From JANQHS01 sp965267505 (GTDB lineage Bacteria > Bacteroidota > Bacteroidia > Cytophagales > CCMP332), in contig OZ254081.1 of the NCBI GenBank assembly GCA_965267505.1, positions 310,001 through 374,000 on the forward strand: a stretch of 64,000 bases of DNA, read 5' to 3'. The position numbers were made by a program, and so were the translations under genes. The notes below the pieces were generated by a model. It saw nothing but the letters and a program-made list of their open reading frames with translations. It did not search any database and was not told where the DNA came from. Shown piece after piece: positions 18,380-26,514 of the stretch; position 1 is the first letter of the stretch, and every line of letters begins with the position of its first letter.

Positions 18380-18892
18380 ATGAAGTATCTGGGAATGGTA
18401 ATCTTGGCCTTTTCTCTGGCATGTTCCAATGCCGATCAGGCAAATGAAAATCAAGTAGAAGAGCAACAGCCCATAGAATCCGGACTTTCTTTTTTCGGTG
18501 ACACCATTACTACTGATGGAGCGATGGCCATGAGCGATGTGGTTGCGAGTGTGAATGAGTCTGGTTCGGTAAATGCCAAATTGCAAGGTGAGATCGAATC
18601 AGTATGCCAAAAGAAAGGCTGCTGGATGAAAATGAACATTGAAGGTTATGACCAGCCAGTACGAGTAACCTTTAAAGACTATGGTTTTTTCGTTCCTAAA
18701 GATGGTGCTTCCAACTGGGCCGTAATTGAAGGGATAGCTCGTTTTGATACGGTTTCCGTAGAAACCTTAAGGCATTATGCGGAAGATGCTGGGAAATCTG
18801 AGGAAGAGATTATGCAGATCACCGAACCAGAGTATACACTTGCATTCGAAGCAAGCGGAGTAGCCATTAAAGAAGCGAGCGGAGAAGAATAA
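18380..18892 (+). CDS. DUF4920 lipoprotein
   Basis: A 170-residue lipoprotein. The signal peptide MKYLGMVILAFSLAC gives a lipobox ending in Cys15, followed by an acidic linker. The globular part contains a GDTITTDGAMAMSDVV segment and a CQKKGCWMKM pair of cysteines, which I associate with DUF4920. The start at 18380 is chosen because it begins the signal peptide directly; the frame is open further upstream into the sua5 gene, but that extension would hide the signal. Function is unknown. The gene is followed by a strong hairpin terminator. Confidence 0.8.
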   Translation: MKYLGMVILAFSLACSNADQANENQVEEQQPIESGLSFFGDTITTDGAMAMSDVVASVNESGSVNAKLQGEIESVCQKKGCWMKMNIEGYDQPVRVTFKDYGFFVPKDGASNWAVIEGIARFDTVSVETLRHYAEDAGKSEEEIMQITEPEYTLAFEASGVAIKEASGEE

Positions 18893-18921
18893 AACCAAGA
18901 AAAATTGGGAAGTTCAAGGGG

Positions 18922-18950
18922 CTGGAAATCAAGCTTGATTTTCAGTTTTT
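18922..18950 (+). terminator. Rho-independent terminator after the DUF4920 gene
   Basis: A near-perfect inverted repeat, CTGGAAATCAAG / CTTGATTTTCAG (one G-T wobble), is centred at 18933/18934 and runs straight into five T residues at 18946-18950. It lies 29 bp downstream of the DUF4920 stop. The right arm also contains the TTG (18935-18937) that serves as the likely -33 element of the next promoter. Confidence 0.75.
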
Positions 18951-18964
18951 AGGGAATATATTTG
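18935..18964 (+). promoter_or_regulatory. Bacteroidota-type promoter (TTG-N19-TATATTTG)
   Basis: The -33 element TTG is at 18935-18937 and the -7 element TATATTTG (consensus TAnnTTTG) at 18957-18964, separated by 19 bases as in known Bacteroidota vegetative promoters. Transcription would start near 18970, about 20 bases before the lipoprotein ATG at 18991. The -33 element lies inside the preceding terminator stem. Confidence 0.75.
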
Positions 18965-18990
18965 TATAATTAAGACCTGTAAATGCTACC

Positions 18991-19929
18991 ATGAAATCAG
19001 CAAAAAGCCTACTAAACCACAACCTGTTAATTCTTCTCGCCGTCATTTTCCTAAGTGCTTGCGGAAATGATTCCTCAAACGACCAATCTTCTGATCTTGA
19101 GGATGTAAAGGTTGAGGAAGGAGATGAGGAGCTAAAGAAAGAATTTCAAAAGGCACTGGATGAACTCCCTTCCCCTTTGGAAATATCCAAGTTCATTCAG
19201 GAGACCGGAGCTTCTTACATGCCGGACATTCTAAACAAATACCAAAACGTAGATAATTATAGCTCGACAAATTACAAGAGAGCCTTGAACCTTGGGGTTT
19301 ACGGAGCAGACCTTGGTTATTCTTGTGTGTACTATCAGGTGCCTGATGTTCTTCAGTTCATGGATGCTTCAAAAAAGTTATCTGAAGAATTGGGAATCTC
19401 CGGTGCTTTCGAGCAGGATAAGATCCAAAAGTTTGAACAAAGCTTGGTGGATAGGGACAGCTTGATCAAGGTGGTAACTGAAAATATTTACATGGCCGAC
19501 CAGGTATTGATTGACAATGATAACCTAGACATTGCAGCCCTTGTCCTTGCAGGTAGCTGGGTGGAAGGACTTTATATCTCTACTTCTATCGTTAAGAACT
19601 ACCCTAGAGATATTCCTGAAGAATTCATTCTTCAGATCCTTAACCCCATAATTAACGAAATCGCTAATCAGGGTACTACACTTACTAAGCTTCAGGAGAT
19701 TCTTGGTAAATTCCCTGACAACGAGCAGATAAAAGACCTTAATGCAGAACTTGGAAGCCTGGCTGCGCTTTATGAATCAATAGGAAGCCCTGAAGTTGAA
19801 AGTTCTGAGGCAAGTGGTGAGGACGTGAACGTTGATGCTACTGGAGGTGCTGAAGTAGCATTGAGTACTGAACAACTGGAACAGATCACCACGACAATAG
19901 AAGGTATTCGAACCAATATGGTAAGGTAA
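18991..19929 (+). CDS. Lipoprotein of unknown function
   Basis: The 312-residue protein has a lipoprotein signal (hydrophobic residues 11-21, lipobox LSAC with Cys at residue 24) followed by an acidic Ser/Asp/Glu linker. The body is predicted mostly helical, with conserved-looking stretches such as NYKRALNLGVYGADLGY and VLAGSWVEGLYIS. I recognise it only as a Bacteroidota-type conserved lipoprotein and cannot assign a role. It has its own promoter and its own terminator, so it is a single-gene unit. Its clean promoter and signal suggest substantial expression, which is an inference. Confidence 0.72.
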   Translation: MKSAKSLLNHNLLILLAVIFLSACGNDSSNDQSSDLEDVKVEEGDEELKKEFQKALDELPSPLEISKFIQETGASYMPDILNKYQNVDNYSSTNYKRALNLGVYGADLGYSCVYYQVPDVLQFMDASKKLSEELGISGAFEQDKIQKFEQSLVDRDSLIKVVTENIYMADQVLIDNDNLDIAALVLAGSWVEGLYISTSIVKNYPRDIPEEFILQILNPIINEIANQGTTLTKLQEILGKFPDNEQIKDLNAELGSLAALYESIGSPEVESSEASGEDVNVDATGGAEVALSTEQLEQITTTIEGIRTNMVR

Positions 19930-19930
19930 G

Positions 19931-19954
19931 AAAAGCCCTAGGGGCTTTTTTTTT
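19931..19954 (+). terminator. Rho-independent terminator after the 18991 lipoprotein
   Basis: AAAAGCCC (19931-19938) pairs with GGGCTTTT (19942-19949) across a three-base loop and is followed by a run of T up to 19954. It begins two bases after the stop codon and ends 8 bp before the ligA start. Confidence 0.85.
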
Positions 19955-19962
19955 GCTCAAAA

Positions 19963-21990
19963 ATGGAGGCGAAAAAAAGAATTGAAGAGCTCAGCAAGCA
20001 GATCAATCATTACAATGATCAGTATTACCTCCACGATAAATCAGAGATTTCGGATTTTGAATTTGATAAGCTCTTAGAGGAGCTGATAAAGCTCGAAGAA
20101 GAAAACCCCGAATTAAAAAAACCGGACTCTCCTACCCAAAGAGTCGGAGGAGGAATAACCAAGAAATTTGAAGTGGTCGAGCACCATGTTCCTATGCTCT
20201 CTTTGGGAAACACATACTCTGAAGAAGAAATTAGAGATTTCGATACTAGAATTAAGAAAGATATTCCCGAAGGGATCGAATATCTCTGTGAGTTAAAATA
20301 TGATGGTGTTGCAATAAGCCTGGTTTATGAAAATGGCTATTTGAGCCAAGGGATTACCAGAGGCGATGGCAGTAAAGGGGACCTAATTACAAACAATGTA
20401 AAAACAATTAAATCCATACCCCTGAAGATCAAGGATTCTAATATTCCGGGGCGTATGGAGGTAAGGGGTGAGGTTTATTTAAGTAGGGAAGAATTTGCAA
20501 GGATAAACTCAGAAAGAGAGGCAAAGGGTGAAGACCTTTTTGCAAACCCGCGGAATACGGCCTCAGGAACTTTAAAAATGCAGGATTCTGGGGTGGTAGC
20601 AAGTAGGAAGTTGGAATGCAATCCATATTCTCTAATTCTTGAAGCGAAAAATTTCTCACAAGAAGAGAGTCTTAATAGTTTAAAAAATTGGGGTTTTAAG
20701 ATCTCCCCTACTTTCAAGAAATGTAAAACCATTGAAGAGGTCCTGGATTACATCGAACATTGGCGGGAAAGAAGGTTTGACCTGCCCATGGATACGGATG
20801 GGATCGTAATAAAGGTAAACTCTCCTAGTTACCAAAAACAACTGGGATCGACAGCCAAATCACCACGATGGGCCATAGCATTTAAATATCCTTCAGAATC
20901 CAAGGAAACTGTCTTAGAGGATGTTCATTATCAGGTTGGAAGAACGGGAGCAATCACCCCGGTGGCGAACCTAGCTCCGGTAGAAATTGCAGGCACGATA
21001 GTAAAGAGGGCCTCTCTACACAATACCAACGAGATCAATCGATTGGACATCCATCTAAATGATCATGTCCTTGTTGAAAAGGGAGGAGAGATCATCCCAA
21101 AGGTCACTGCTGTTGTCAAAGAAAAAAGAAAAAGTGGCTCAAAGAAGGTTAGCTTTCCGGATCGTTGTCCCGCTTGTTCAACTCCCCTCATAAAAAATCC
21201 AGAAGAAGCAGCGCATTATTGTCCCAACTACACTGGCTGTCCACCTCAGGTTTTGGGGAGGATCCAACATTTTGTTTCAAAGAATGCAATGGATATTGAC
21301 TCTATTGGAGTTGAAACCCTCGATGGCCTAATTAAATCGGACTTGATCCAAAATTACTCTGACTTATATAAGATCAGGAAGGAAGACCTACTGAATCTGG
21401 AATTGGAAGTTTCGGATACTGGTGCAAAGAGGCGGTTATTGAAAAAATCAGTAGACAACATTCTGCAGGGAATTGAAGAATCTAAAAAACAGCCTTTTGA
21501 AAAGGTTCTTTTTGCATTGGGAATTCGATTCGTGGGTCAAACCACTGCTGAAATTCTGGCGGATCATTTCGGAAATCTTGAAAACTTAAGAGATGCCTCG
21601 TTTGAGCAACTAATTGAGGTACCTTCTGTTGGAGATAGGATAGCGAATTCCATAATTCAGTTTTTTGATAAAGAAGAAAATATCCTTCTGGTTGAGAGCT
21701 TAAGATCTTCGGGTTTATCATTTGAACTGGAAAAGAAAGATATTCCTAAGGACGGTCCATTGATAGACAAAAAAGTTGTGGTTTCAGGAGTTTTTCAAAA
21801 CTTTAGCCGAGAAGAGATCAAAAAGTCTGTAAAGGACAATGGAGGAAAGATTGTTGGCTCTATTTCAGGAAATACTGACCTTTTGATTGCAGGAGAAAAC
21901 ATGGGGCCGGCCAAAAAAACCAAAGCTGAAAAGTTGGGGATTGAGATTGTCGATGAAGAAGCTTATTTAAAAATGATAAACAGAGAATGA
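19963..21990 (+). CDS. ligA: NAD-dependent DNA ligase
   Basis: LigA seals nicks between Okazaki fragments using NAD+. The 675-residue protein has all domains in order: the Ia domain at the N-terminus (YYLHDKSEISDFEFDKL), the adenylation domain with nucleophile Lys112 in ELKYDGVA, and the OB fold. A zinc finger follows (CPACSTPL with HYCPNYTGCP, about residues 405-430), then helix-hairpin-helix repeats, and a C-terminal BRCT domain from about residue 597 (VVVSGVFQNFSREE). The start at 19963 follows a terminator directly. The 3' end overlaps the next gene by 4 bp. Confidence 0.97.
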   Translation: MEAKKRIEELSKQINHYNDQYYLHDKSEISDFEFDKLLEELIKLEEENPELKKPDSPTQRVGGGITKKFEVVEHHVPMLSLGNTYSEEEIRDFDTRIKKDIPEGIEYLCELKYDGVAISLVYENGYLSQGITRGDGSKGDLITNNVKTIKSIPLKIKDSNIPGRMEVRGEVYLSREEFARINSEREAKGEDLFANPRNTASGTLKMQDSGVVASRKLECNPYSLILEAKNFSQEESLNSLKNWGFKISPTFKKCKTIEEVLDYIEHWRERRFDLPMDTDGIVIKVNSPSYQKQLGSTAKSPRWAIAFKYPSESKETVLEDVHYQVGRTGAITPVANLAPVEIAGTIVKRASLHNTNEINRLDIHLNDHVLVEKGGEIIPKVTAVVKEKRKSGSKKVSFPDRCPACSTPLIKNPEEAAHYCPNYTGCPPQVLGRIQHFVSKNAMDIDSIGVETLDGLIKSDLIQNYSDLYKIRKEDLLNLELEVSDTGAKRRLLKKSVDNILQGIEESKKQPFEKVLFALGIRFVGQTTAEILADHFGNLENLRDASFEQLIEVPSVGDRIANSIIQFFDKEENILLVESLRSSGLSFELEKKDIPKDGPLIDKKVVVSGVFQNFSREEIKKSVKDNGGKIVGSISGNTDLLIAGENMGPAKKTKAEKLGIEIVDEEAYLKMINRE

Positions 21991-22502
21991 CCATACCAGG
22001 ATTATTCAGGTTAAGGAATTTCTTTTCAAGAAAAAAGAAGCAAGTAGGCAAGGAGCTCAATTTCGAGAGCTCAAAAAAGTATGGGATTTTTATCAAAAAC
22101 AATGATCCATCTGCAAATCCCTTTTTACAAAAGTTCGTTATGGACCTTGAGGGATTTGGAAAAAAGATCGAAGTAGTGTGCTTTTTTGATAAGATCGTTA
22201 ATTCCAAATACGACTTTTCCTTTCATCCTCATACCAGAAAAGGAGCATCAATATGGGGTACCGCTAAAGACCCACATGTTAAAGCCTTTCAGGATAGCAA
22301 ATTCGATTTTCTAATTTTCTTCGTTGATGAATGGAATAATGAATTCATCCCTTTTCTTGAAAGCAATCAAGCGAAATTGGTTGTTGGGAATTCTGATGCA
22401 ATACCTATGAAGTACCTTGATCTTGGAATCAAACCCGGTAGCAACAAAATGTCCGGGATGCCAGAATTAACTCTTTCCAGCATAAAAAAATTGGTGTTAT
22501 GA
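21987..22502 (+). CDS. Conserved hypothetical protein (DUF6913-like)
   Basis: The 171-residue protein has a basic N-terminus, and its body contains WGTAKDPHVKAFQDSKFDFLI and KAKLVVGNSD-type segments (residues 85-140). I associate a gene of this size between ligA and dapA in Bacteroidota with DUF6913, but the identification is from memory of context and not certain. No catalytic motif or membrane segment is visible. It overlaps ligA by 4 bp and dapA by 4 bp, so the three genes form a tight operon. Confidence 0.65.
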   Translation: MTIPGLFRLRNFFSRKKKQVGKELNFESSKKYGIFIKNNDPSANPFLQKFVMDLEGFGKKIEVVCFFDKIVNSKYDFSFHPHTRKGASIWGTAKDPHVKAFQDSKFDFLIFFVDEWNNEFIPFLESNQAKLVVGNSDAIPMKYLDLGIKPGSNKMSGMPELTLSSIKKLVL

Positions 22503-23377
22503 ATAAGTTTCACGGTGTAGGTCCTGCCCTGGTTACACCATTTACTGAAAATGGAGACCTTGATCTGAAAGCTCTAGAAAGATTGGTCTCTTATGTAAGT
22601 GAAAATGGGGTTGACTATTTGGTGGTTCAAGGCACCACTGGAGAATCTCCTACTTTGACCAAGGATGAAAAAGACCAAGTCCTAAAAACTGTCATCGCTT
22701 CAAATAAAAATGGTCTTCCAATTGTATTTGGTTTGGGAGGAAATAATACAAAGGTTTTAACCGAGCAGCTAAGAGCTAATTCCTTCGAAGGCATAGATGC
22801 TTTTCTTTCCGTCTGCCCTTACTATAATAAGCCTTCACAAGAAGGCATCTATCGGCATTTTATGGCTCTTGCAGATTCCTCTCCAAAGCCAATTATCCTT
22901 TACAACGTCCCGTCTCGGACAGGATCAAACATTCAAGCAAGCACCACAGCAAGATTATCTCAGCATCCCAACATTATCGGAATAAAAGAGGCTTCAGGAG
23001 ATCTGGAGCAAGCCATATCCGTCAAGAATTTAGCCACCGATGGTTTTCTATTGATCTCAGGAGAAGATCTGCTAACGGTCCCAATGATATCTTCAGGGGC
23101 AGTTGGAGTGATCTCCGTATTAGCTAATGGTTTTCCGGAAGTATTCTCAAGAATGATCCATGATGCACAAAATGGAGATTTTAAGAGTGCTCAGCTCTCA
23201 AATCAAAAATTTCTAGGTATCAATCCTTTAATGTATGAAGAAGGAAATCCTGTTGGGGTAAAGGTAGTATTGGAGGAACGGGGTATTTGTACCGCACAGG
23301 TTAGGCTTCCAATGGCAAGAGCCAGTAAGAAGCTTCAGGAAAGAATAAGGGAAGAAACAAAAAAAGCAGCCTTGTAG
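22499..23377 (+). CDS. dapA: 4-hydroxy-tetrahydrodipicolinate synthase
   Basis: DapA condenses pyruvate with aspartate semialdehyde, the first committed step toward diaminopimelate and lysine, feeding peptidoglycan synthesis. The 292-residue protein has the normal length. It carries GTTGESPTL (residues 45-53), Tyr135 in LYNVPSRTG, and the Schiff-base Lys163 in GIKEASGD. It closes the ligA operon; its start overlaps the previous stop by 4 bp, and its stop codon lies at the base of the loop of the terminator hairpin. Confidence 0.96.
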   Translation: MNKFHGVGPALVTPFTENGDLDLKALERLVSYVSENGVDYLVVQGTTGESPTLTKDEKDQVLKTVIASNKNGLPIVFGLGGNNTKVLTEQLRANSFEGIDAFLSVCPYYNKPSQEGIYRHFMALADSSPKPIILYNVPSRTGSNIQASTTARLSQHPNIIGIKEASGDLEQAISVKNLATDGFLLISGEDLLTVPMISSGAVGVISVLANGFPEVFSRMIHDAQNGDFKSAQLSNQKFLGINPLMYEEGNPVGVKVVLEERGICTAQVRLPMARASKKLQERIREETKKAAL

Positions 23378-23389
23378 GCTGCTTTTTTT
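23359..23389. terminator. Bidirectional terminator between dapA and the H1-like gene
   Basis: A 13-bp perfect stem pairs seven A residues plus GCAGCC (23359-23371) with GGCTGC plus seven T residues (23377-23389) across a five-base loop. The dapA stop codon TAG at 23375-23377 is part of the structure. Read from either strand the hairpin ends in a T run, so it can end both dapA and the convergent small gene. Confidence 0.88.
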
Positions 23390-23391
23390 CG

Positions 23392-23568
23392 CTAGTTGCT
23401 GTTCTTTATGTTTTGAACTTCCTTTCTGATGTCCTGAGCCAAGTTTTTCATTTCTTGCATGCCCTTTCTAACCCTGGTTCCAGCGGCCTGATTGCCTTTG
23501 TCGTAGAATTTTTCAAAGTCACCTTCTAGTGCCATCACCAAATCTCTTAGTTGTTCAAATCTTTTCAT
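23392..23568 (-). CDS. Short histone H1-like (Hc1 family) protein
   Basis: A 58-residue open frame begins MKRFEQLRDLVMALEGDFEK and continues through FYDKGNQAAGTRVRKGMQEM to a Lys/Gln-rich helical end. It is the Bacteroidota short form of the chlamydial Hc1-type histone H1-like family, with the typical GTRVRKGMQ-(D/E)-(L/M)-KNLAQ(D/E)IR core. Such proteins are small, basic and helical and are thought to bind DNA, but their role in Bacteroidota is not established. The gene fills an otherwise empty 280-bp gap, ends 2 bp from the shared terminator and lies about 90 bp downstream of the SPT-like gene on the same strand. Confidence 0.85.
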   Translation of the reverse strand: MKRFEQLRDLVMALEGDFEKFYDKGNQAAGTRVRKGMQEMKNLAQDIRKEVQNIKNSN

Positions 23569-23659
23569 ATCAAACGGGTTTTAAAAATTTATCAAAAGTG
23601 CGCTAAAAATAGAAATTAAACGTATTCGAGCAAAAAATAAGGAAAATTAATTCCGAATC

Positions 23660-24904
23660 TTAAGATTCTGCTTGAAGCTTCATTCCTGCATAGACCCCAT
23701 CTTTTAGCTTCCCGGATATACTTTCAAAAGCTGCGATCGTTTCGTCAACGTCATCAATGGAATGCACGGCCGTAGGAATTAATCTCAGCATGATCATATC
23801 CTTTGGAACAACCGGATAGATCACTACAGAGCAGAAAATACTAAGGTTTTCTCTAAGGTCGATAATCAAATGAGCTGCCTCATTATTTCCTCCGGAAAGG
23901 ATAACAGGCGTTACGGGAGAAGTTGTGGTTCCGATATTGAATCCTTTTTCTTTTAGCCCTGATTGCAACCTGTGGACTATTTTCCATAGGTTTTCCTTTA
24001 GCTCAGGTTTTGTTTGCAATAACTCCAATCTCTTCAGATTTCCTATAACCAGGGGCATAGGAAGGGACTTAGCAAAAATCTGCGAACGGGTATTATACCT
24101 TAAGTAATCAATAACATTTTCGCTGGCTGCCGCAAAGGCTCCAATGCTGGCCATAGATTTAGCAAAGGTGCTGAAATAAATATCTATTCCATCCTGGCAT
24201 CCTTGCTCCTCTCCGGCTCCTGCTCCGGTTTTTCCCATTGTTCCAAAACCATGAGCATCATCAACCAATAGACGGAAATCATACTTTGGTTTTAGATCAA
24301 CTATATCTTTCAGGTTACCCTGATTTCCAGACATTCCAAAAACACCCTCGGTGATCACAAGGATTCCTCCTCCAGTTTCTCCAACTATTCTGGTAGCTCT
24401 TTGAAGTTGCTTTTCACAACTCTCTACATCATTATGGGCGAATACAAATCTTTTTCCCGGATGCATTCTCAAACCATCAACTATACAAGCATGGCATTCT
24501 GCATCATAAACAATCACATCTCTCCTGTCCACTAAAGCATCAATAATGGACATGATCCCTTGATATCCATAATTCAAAAGGATGGCATCTTCCTTACCAA
24601 CAAAAGAAGCAAGCTTCGACTCCAATTCTTCATGAAGGTTTGAATTACCTGACATCATTCTGGCTCCCATAGGGTATGCTAACCCATATTCCTGGGTAGC
24701 TTCGGCGTCAACCCTTCTTATTTCCGGATGGTTGGCCAGGCCTAGGTAATTATTCAAACTCCAGGTTAGAACTTCCTTTCCCCGAAACTTCATTCTTGGA
24801 GCTATTTCTCCTTCAAGTTTTGGAAAAGCAAAATATCCATGGGCCAATTTCGAGTGTTTGCCAAGCGGCCCCCTGTCAAGCAATAGTTTTTCGAATAAAT
24901 CCAC
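23660..24904 (-). CDS. Alpha-oxoamine synthase, serine palmitoyltransferase-like
   Basis: A PLP-dependent enzyme of the family that joins an amino acid to an acyl-CoA. Motifs are the stacking His in YDAECHACIVDG, the aspartate and histidine of LLVDDAHGFG, and the PLP lysine in FSTFAKSMASIG. Bacteroidota SPT enzymes, which make sphingolipids, show a similar TFxKSxASIG. 2-amino-3-ketobutyrate CoA ligase or KAPA synthase remain possible. I chose the GTG at 24904, giving MDLFEK. The frame is open to a TTG at 24931, but that codon lies inside a promoter -7 box and cannot be in the mRNA. The protein is 414 residues, with an N-terminal extension relative to KBL. Confidence 0.82.
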   Translation of the reverse strand: MDLFEKLLLDRGPLGKHSKLAHGYFAFPKLEGEIAPRMKFRGKEVLTWSLNNYLGLANHPEIRRVDAEATQEYGLAYPMGARMMSGNSNLHEELESKLASFVGKEDAILLNYGYQGIMSIIDALVDRRDVIVYDAECHACIVDGLRMHPGKRFVFAHNDVESCEKQLQRATRIVGETGGGILVITEGVFGMSGNQGNLKDIVDLKPKYDFRLLVDDAHGFGTMGKTGAGAGEEQGCQDGIDIYFSTFAKSMASIGAFAAASENVIDYLRYNTRSQIFAKSLPMPLVIGNLKRLELLQTKPELKENLWKIVHRLQSGLKEKGFNIGTTTSPVTPVILSGGNNEAAHLIIDLRENLSIFCSVVIYPVVPKDMIMLRLIPTAVHSIDDVDETIAAFESISGKLKDGVYAGMKLQAES

Positions 24905-24928
24905 TGGGAACAAAATTTTGATGCGCTG

Positions 24929-24959
24929 CAAAAATAAGCCTAAATAAGAGCATCACCAA
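24929..24959 (-). promoter_or_regulatory. Bacteroidota-type promoter for the SPT-like gene
   Basis: On the minus strand the -33 TTG (complement of 24957-24959) is followed after 20 bases by TATTTTTG (complement of 24929-24936), an exact TAnnTTTG match. Transcription should start near 24922, leaving a leader of about 18 bases before the GTG at 24904. Confidence 0.72.
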
Positions 24960-25002
24960 TCGCTAAGGGCAGGTATAATTATTATTAAAATATATTTCTA
25001 CT

Positions 25003-25010
25003 TAGCATTG
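25003..25010 (+). promoter_or_regulatory. Possible -7 box for the biotin carboxylase gene
   Basis: TAGCATTG differs from TAnnTTTG at one base and ends 8 bases before the ATG at 25019. No TTG sits at the expected -33 distance, so the call is weak. If it is used, the mRNA has almost no leader. Confidence 0.35.
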
Positions 25011-25018
25011 CACCAATT

Positions 25019-26512
25019 ATGGGTAGAATCAAAAAAATTCTGGTAGCCAATCGAGGTGAAATTGCGGTCAGAATCCTGCGTACGTGCAAGGAAATGGGCA
25101 TAAAAACGGTCGCCGTTTATTCAGATGTAGACAGGAATGCCAACCATGTAAGATTGGCCGATGAGGCTTATGAAATTGGCCCAGCTGAGCCTTCAAAATC
25201 ATACCTCAATATTGAAAAGATTGTAAGGACTGCACTTTCGTGCAATGCAGAAGCGATTCACCCGGGATATGGATTCCTTTCAGAAAATGCTGATTTCGCA
25301 CAGGCATGTGAGAAAGAGGGGATAATTTTCGTAGGCCCTCCGACCCCCGCTATCAAAACCATGGGAGATAAGCTTTCTGCTAAGAAAGCCGTGGCCGAAT
25401 TCGATATTCCAATGGTGCCCGGAGTCGATCACTCGGTTCAGGACCCCGAAGAGGCAAGAAAGATCGCTGACGAACTAGGATTTCCTGTTCTTATTAAGGC
25501 CAGTGCGGGAGGAGGTGGAAAAGGAATGCGGGTGGTGCATGACCCAAGAGATTTCGAAGAACAACTTGACAGGGCTATAAGTGAAGCTCAATCAGCTTTT
25601 GGAGATGGTAGAGTATTCATTGAAAAATTCATTACTAAGCCGCGTCACATAGAGTTTCAGGTCTTCAGCGATCAGCATGGAAATTATGTTCATCTGTTTG
25701 AAAGGGAATGCTCGATTCAAAGGCGACATCAAAAGGTTGTGGAAGAGGCTCCCAGTGCAGTATTAACTGAAGATTTAAGAAATAGGATGGGGGAAGCAGC
25801 AATCAATGTCGCAAAAGCCTGTGACTATGTAGGTGCTGGAACAGTGGAATTCATGCTTGATGAAAATCTTGATTTCTACTTCCTGGAGATGAACACGCGT
25901 TTACAGGTTGAACACCCTGTTACTGAGGAGATTACCAAACTGGACCTGGTCAAACTACAAATAAGGGTTGCTGAGGGAGAACCGTTAGGGTTTTCACAAG
26001 AAGATTTAAAGATCAACGGGCATTCAATTGAGCTCAGAGTCTATGCTGAGGATCCCCTCAATCAATTCTTACCCGATTCAGGCCTTCTAAAGACCTATGA
26101 GACACCAAAAGGAAATGGAGTACGGGTAGATGACGGATTCTCCCAGGGGCAGGAGATCTCGATCAATTATGATCCGTTGATCTCAAAGCTTATCAGCATT
26201 GGTGCAGATCGTGAAGAAGCAATCGACAAGATGAAGAGAGCTATAGGGGAATATGAAATAAGTGGCCTGGAAACTACTTTGTCATTCGGTGAATATGTAA
26301 TGAACCATGAAGCCTTTATTATCGGAGATTTTGACACCAACTTTGTTCAAAAGTATTACTACCCTAGCCTTGAAGAAGCACAATTAGCCGGCACTGAAAA
26401 TGAAGAAGCAATCGCGATCTTCTCTGCCTGGCTACACCAACAGAACAAAAAGGATAGGCCAATACCCGAGAATAGCCCCTTATCCAATTGGCGACTTCGC
26501 TATAGATCCTAA
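25019..26512 (+). CDS. Biotin carboxylase subunit of an acyl-CoA carboxylase
   Basis: The 497-residue protein carboxylates biotin with bicarbonate and ATP. Motifs are the N-terminal KILVANRGEIAVRILRTC, the ATP-grasp loop KASAGGGGKGMRVV, HIEFQVFSDQHGN, and the catalytic FLEMNTRLQVEHPVTEE. It has no biotinyl domain. AccC is usually near 450 residues; the extra C-terminal 40-50 residues resemble Bacteroidota enzymes annotated as acetyl- or propionyl-CoA carboxylase subunits, so the partner is undecided. No biotin carrier or carboxyltransferase gene is adjacent; a carboxyltransferase beta gene lies 36 kb away at 61943. It is 2 bp from the DUF1015 gene. Confidence 0.92.
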   Translation: MGRIKKILVANRGEIAVRILRTCKEMGIKTVAVYSDVDRNANHVRLADEAYEIGPAEPSKSYLNIEKIVRTALSCNAEAIHPGYGFLSENADFAQACEKEGIIFVGPPTPAIKTMGDKLSAKKAVAEFDIPMVPGVDHSVQDPEEARKIADELGFPVLIKASAGGGGKGMRVVHDPRDFEEQLDRAISEAQSAFGDGRVFIEKFITKPRHIEFQVFSDQHGNYVHLFERECSIQRRHQKVVEEAPSAVLTEDLRNRMGEAAINVAKACDYVGAGTVEFMLDENLDFYFLEMNTRLQVEHPVTEEITKLDLVKLQIRVAEGEPLGFSQEDLKINGHSIELRVYAEDPLNQFLPDSGLLKTYETPKGNGVRVDDGFSQGQEISINYDPLISKLISIGADREEAIDKMKRAIGEYEISGLETTLSFGEYVMNHEAFIIGDFDTNFVQKYYYPSLEEAQLAGTENEEAIAIFSAWLHQQNKKDRPIPENSPLSNWRLRYRS

Positions 26513-26514
26513 GA

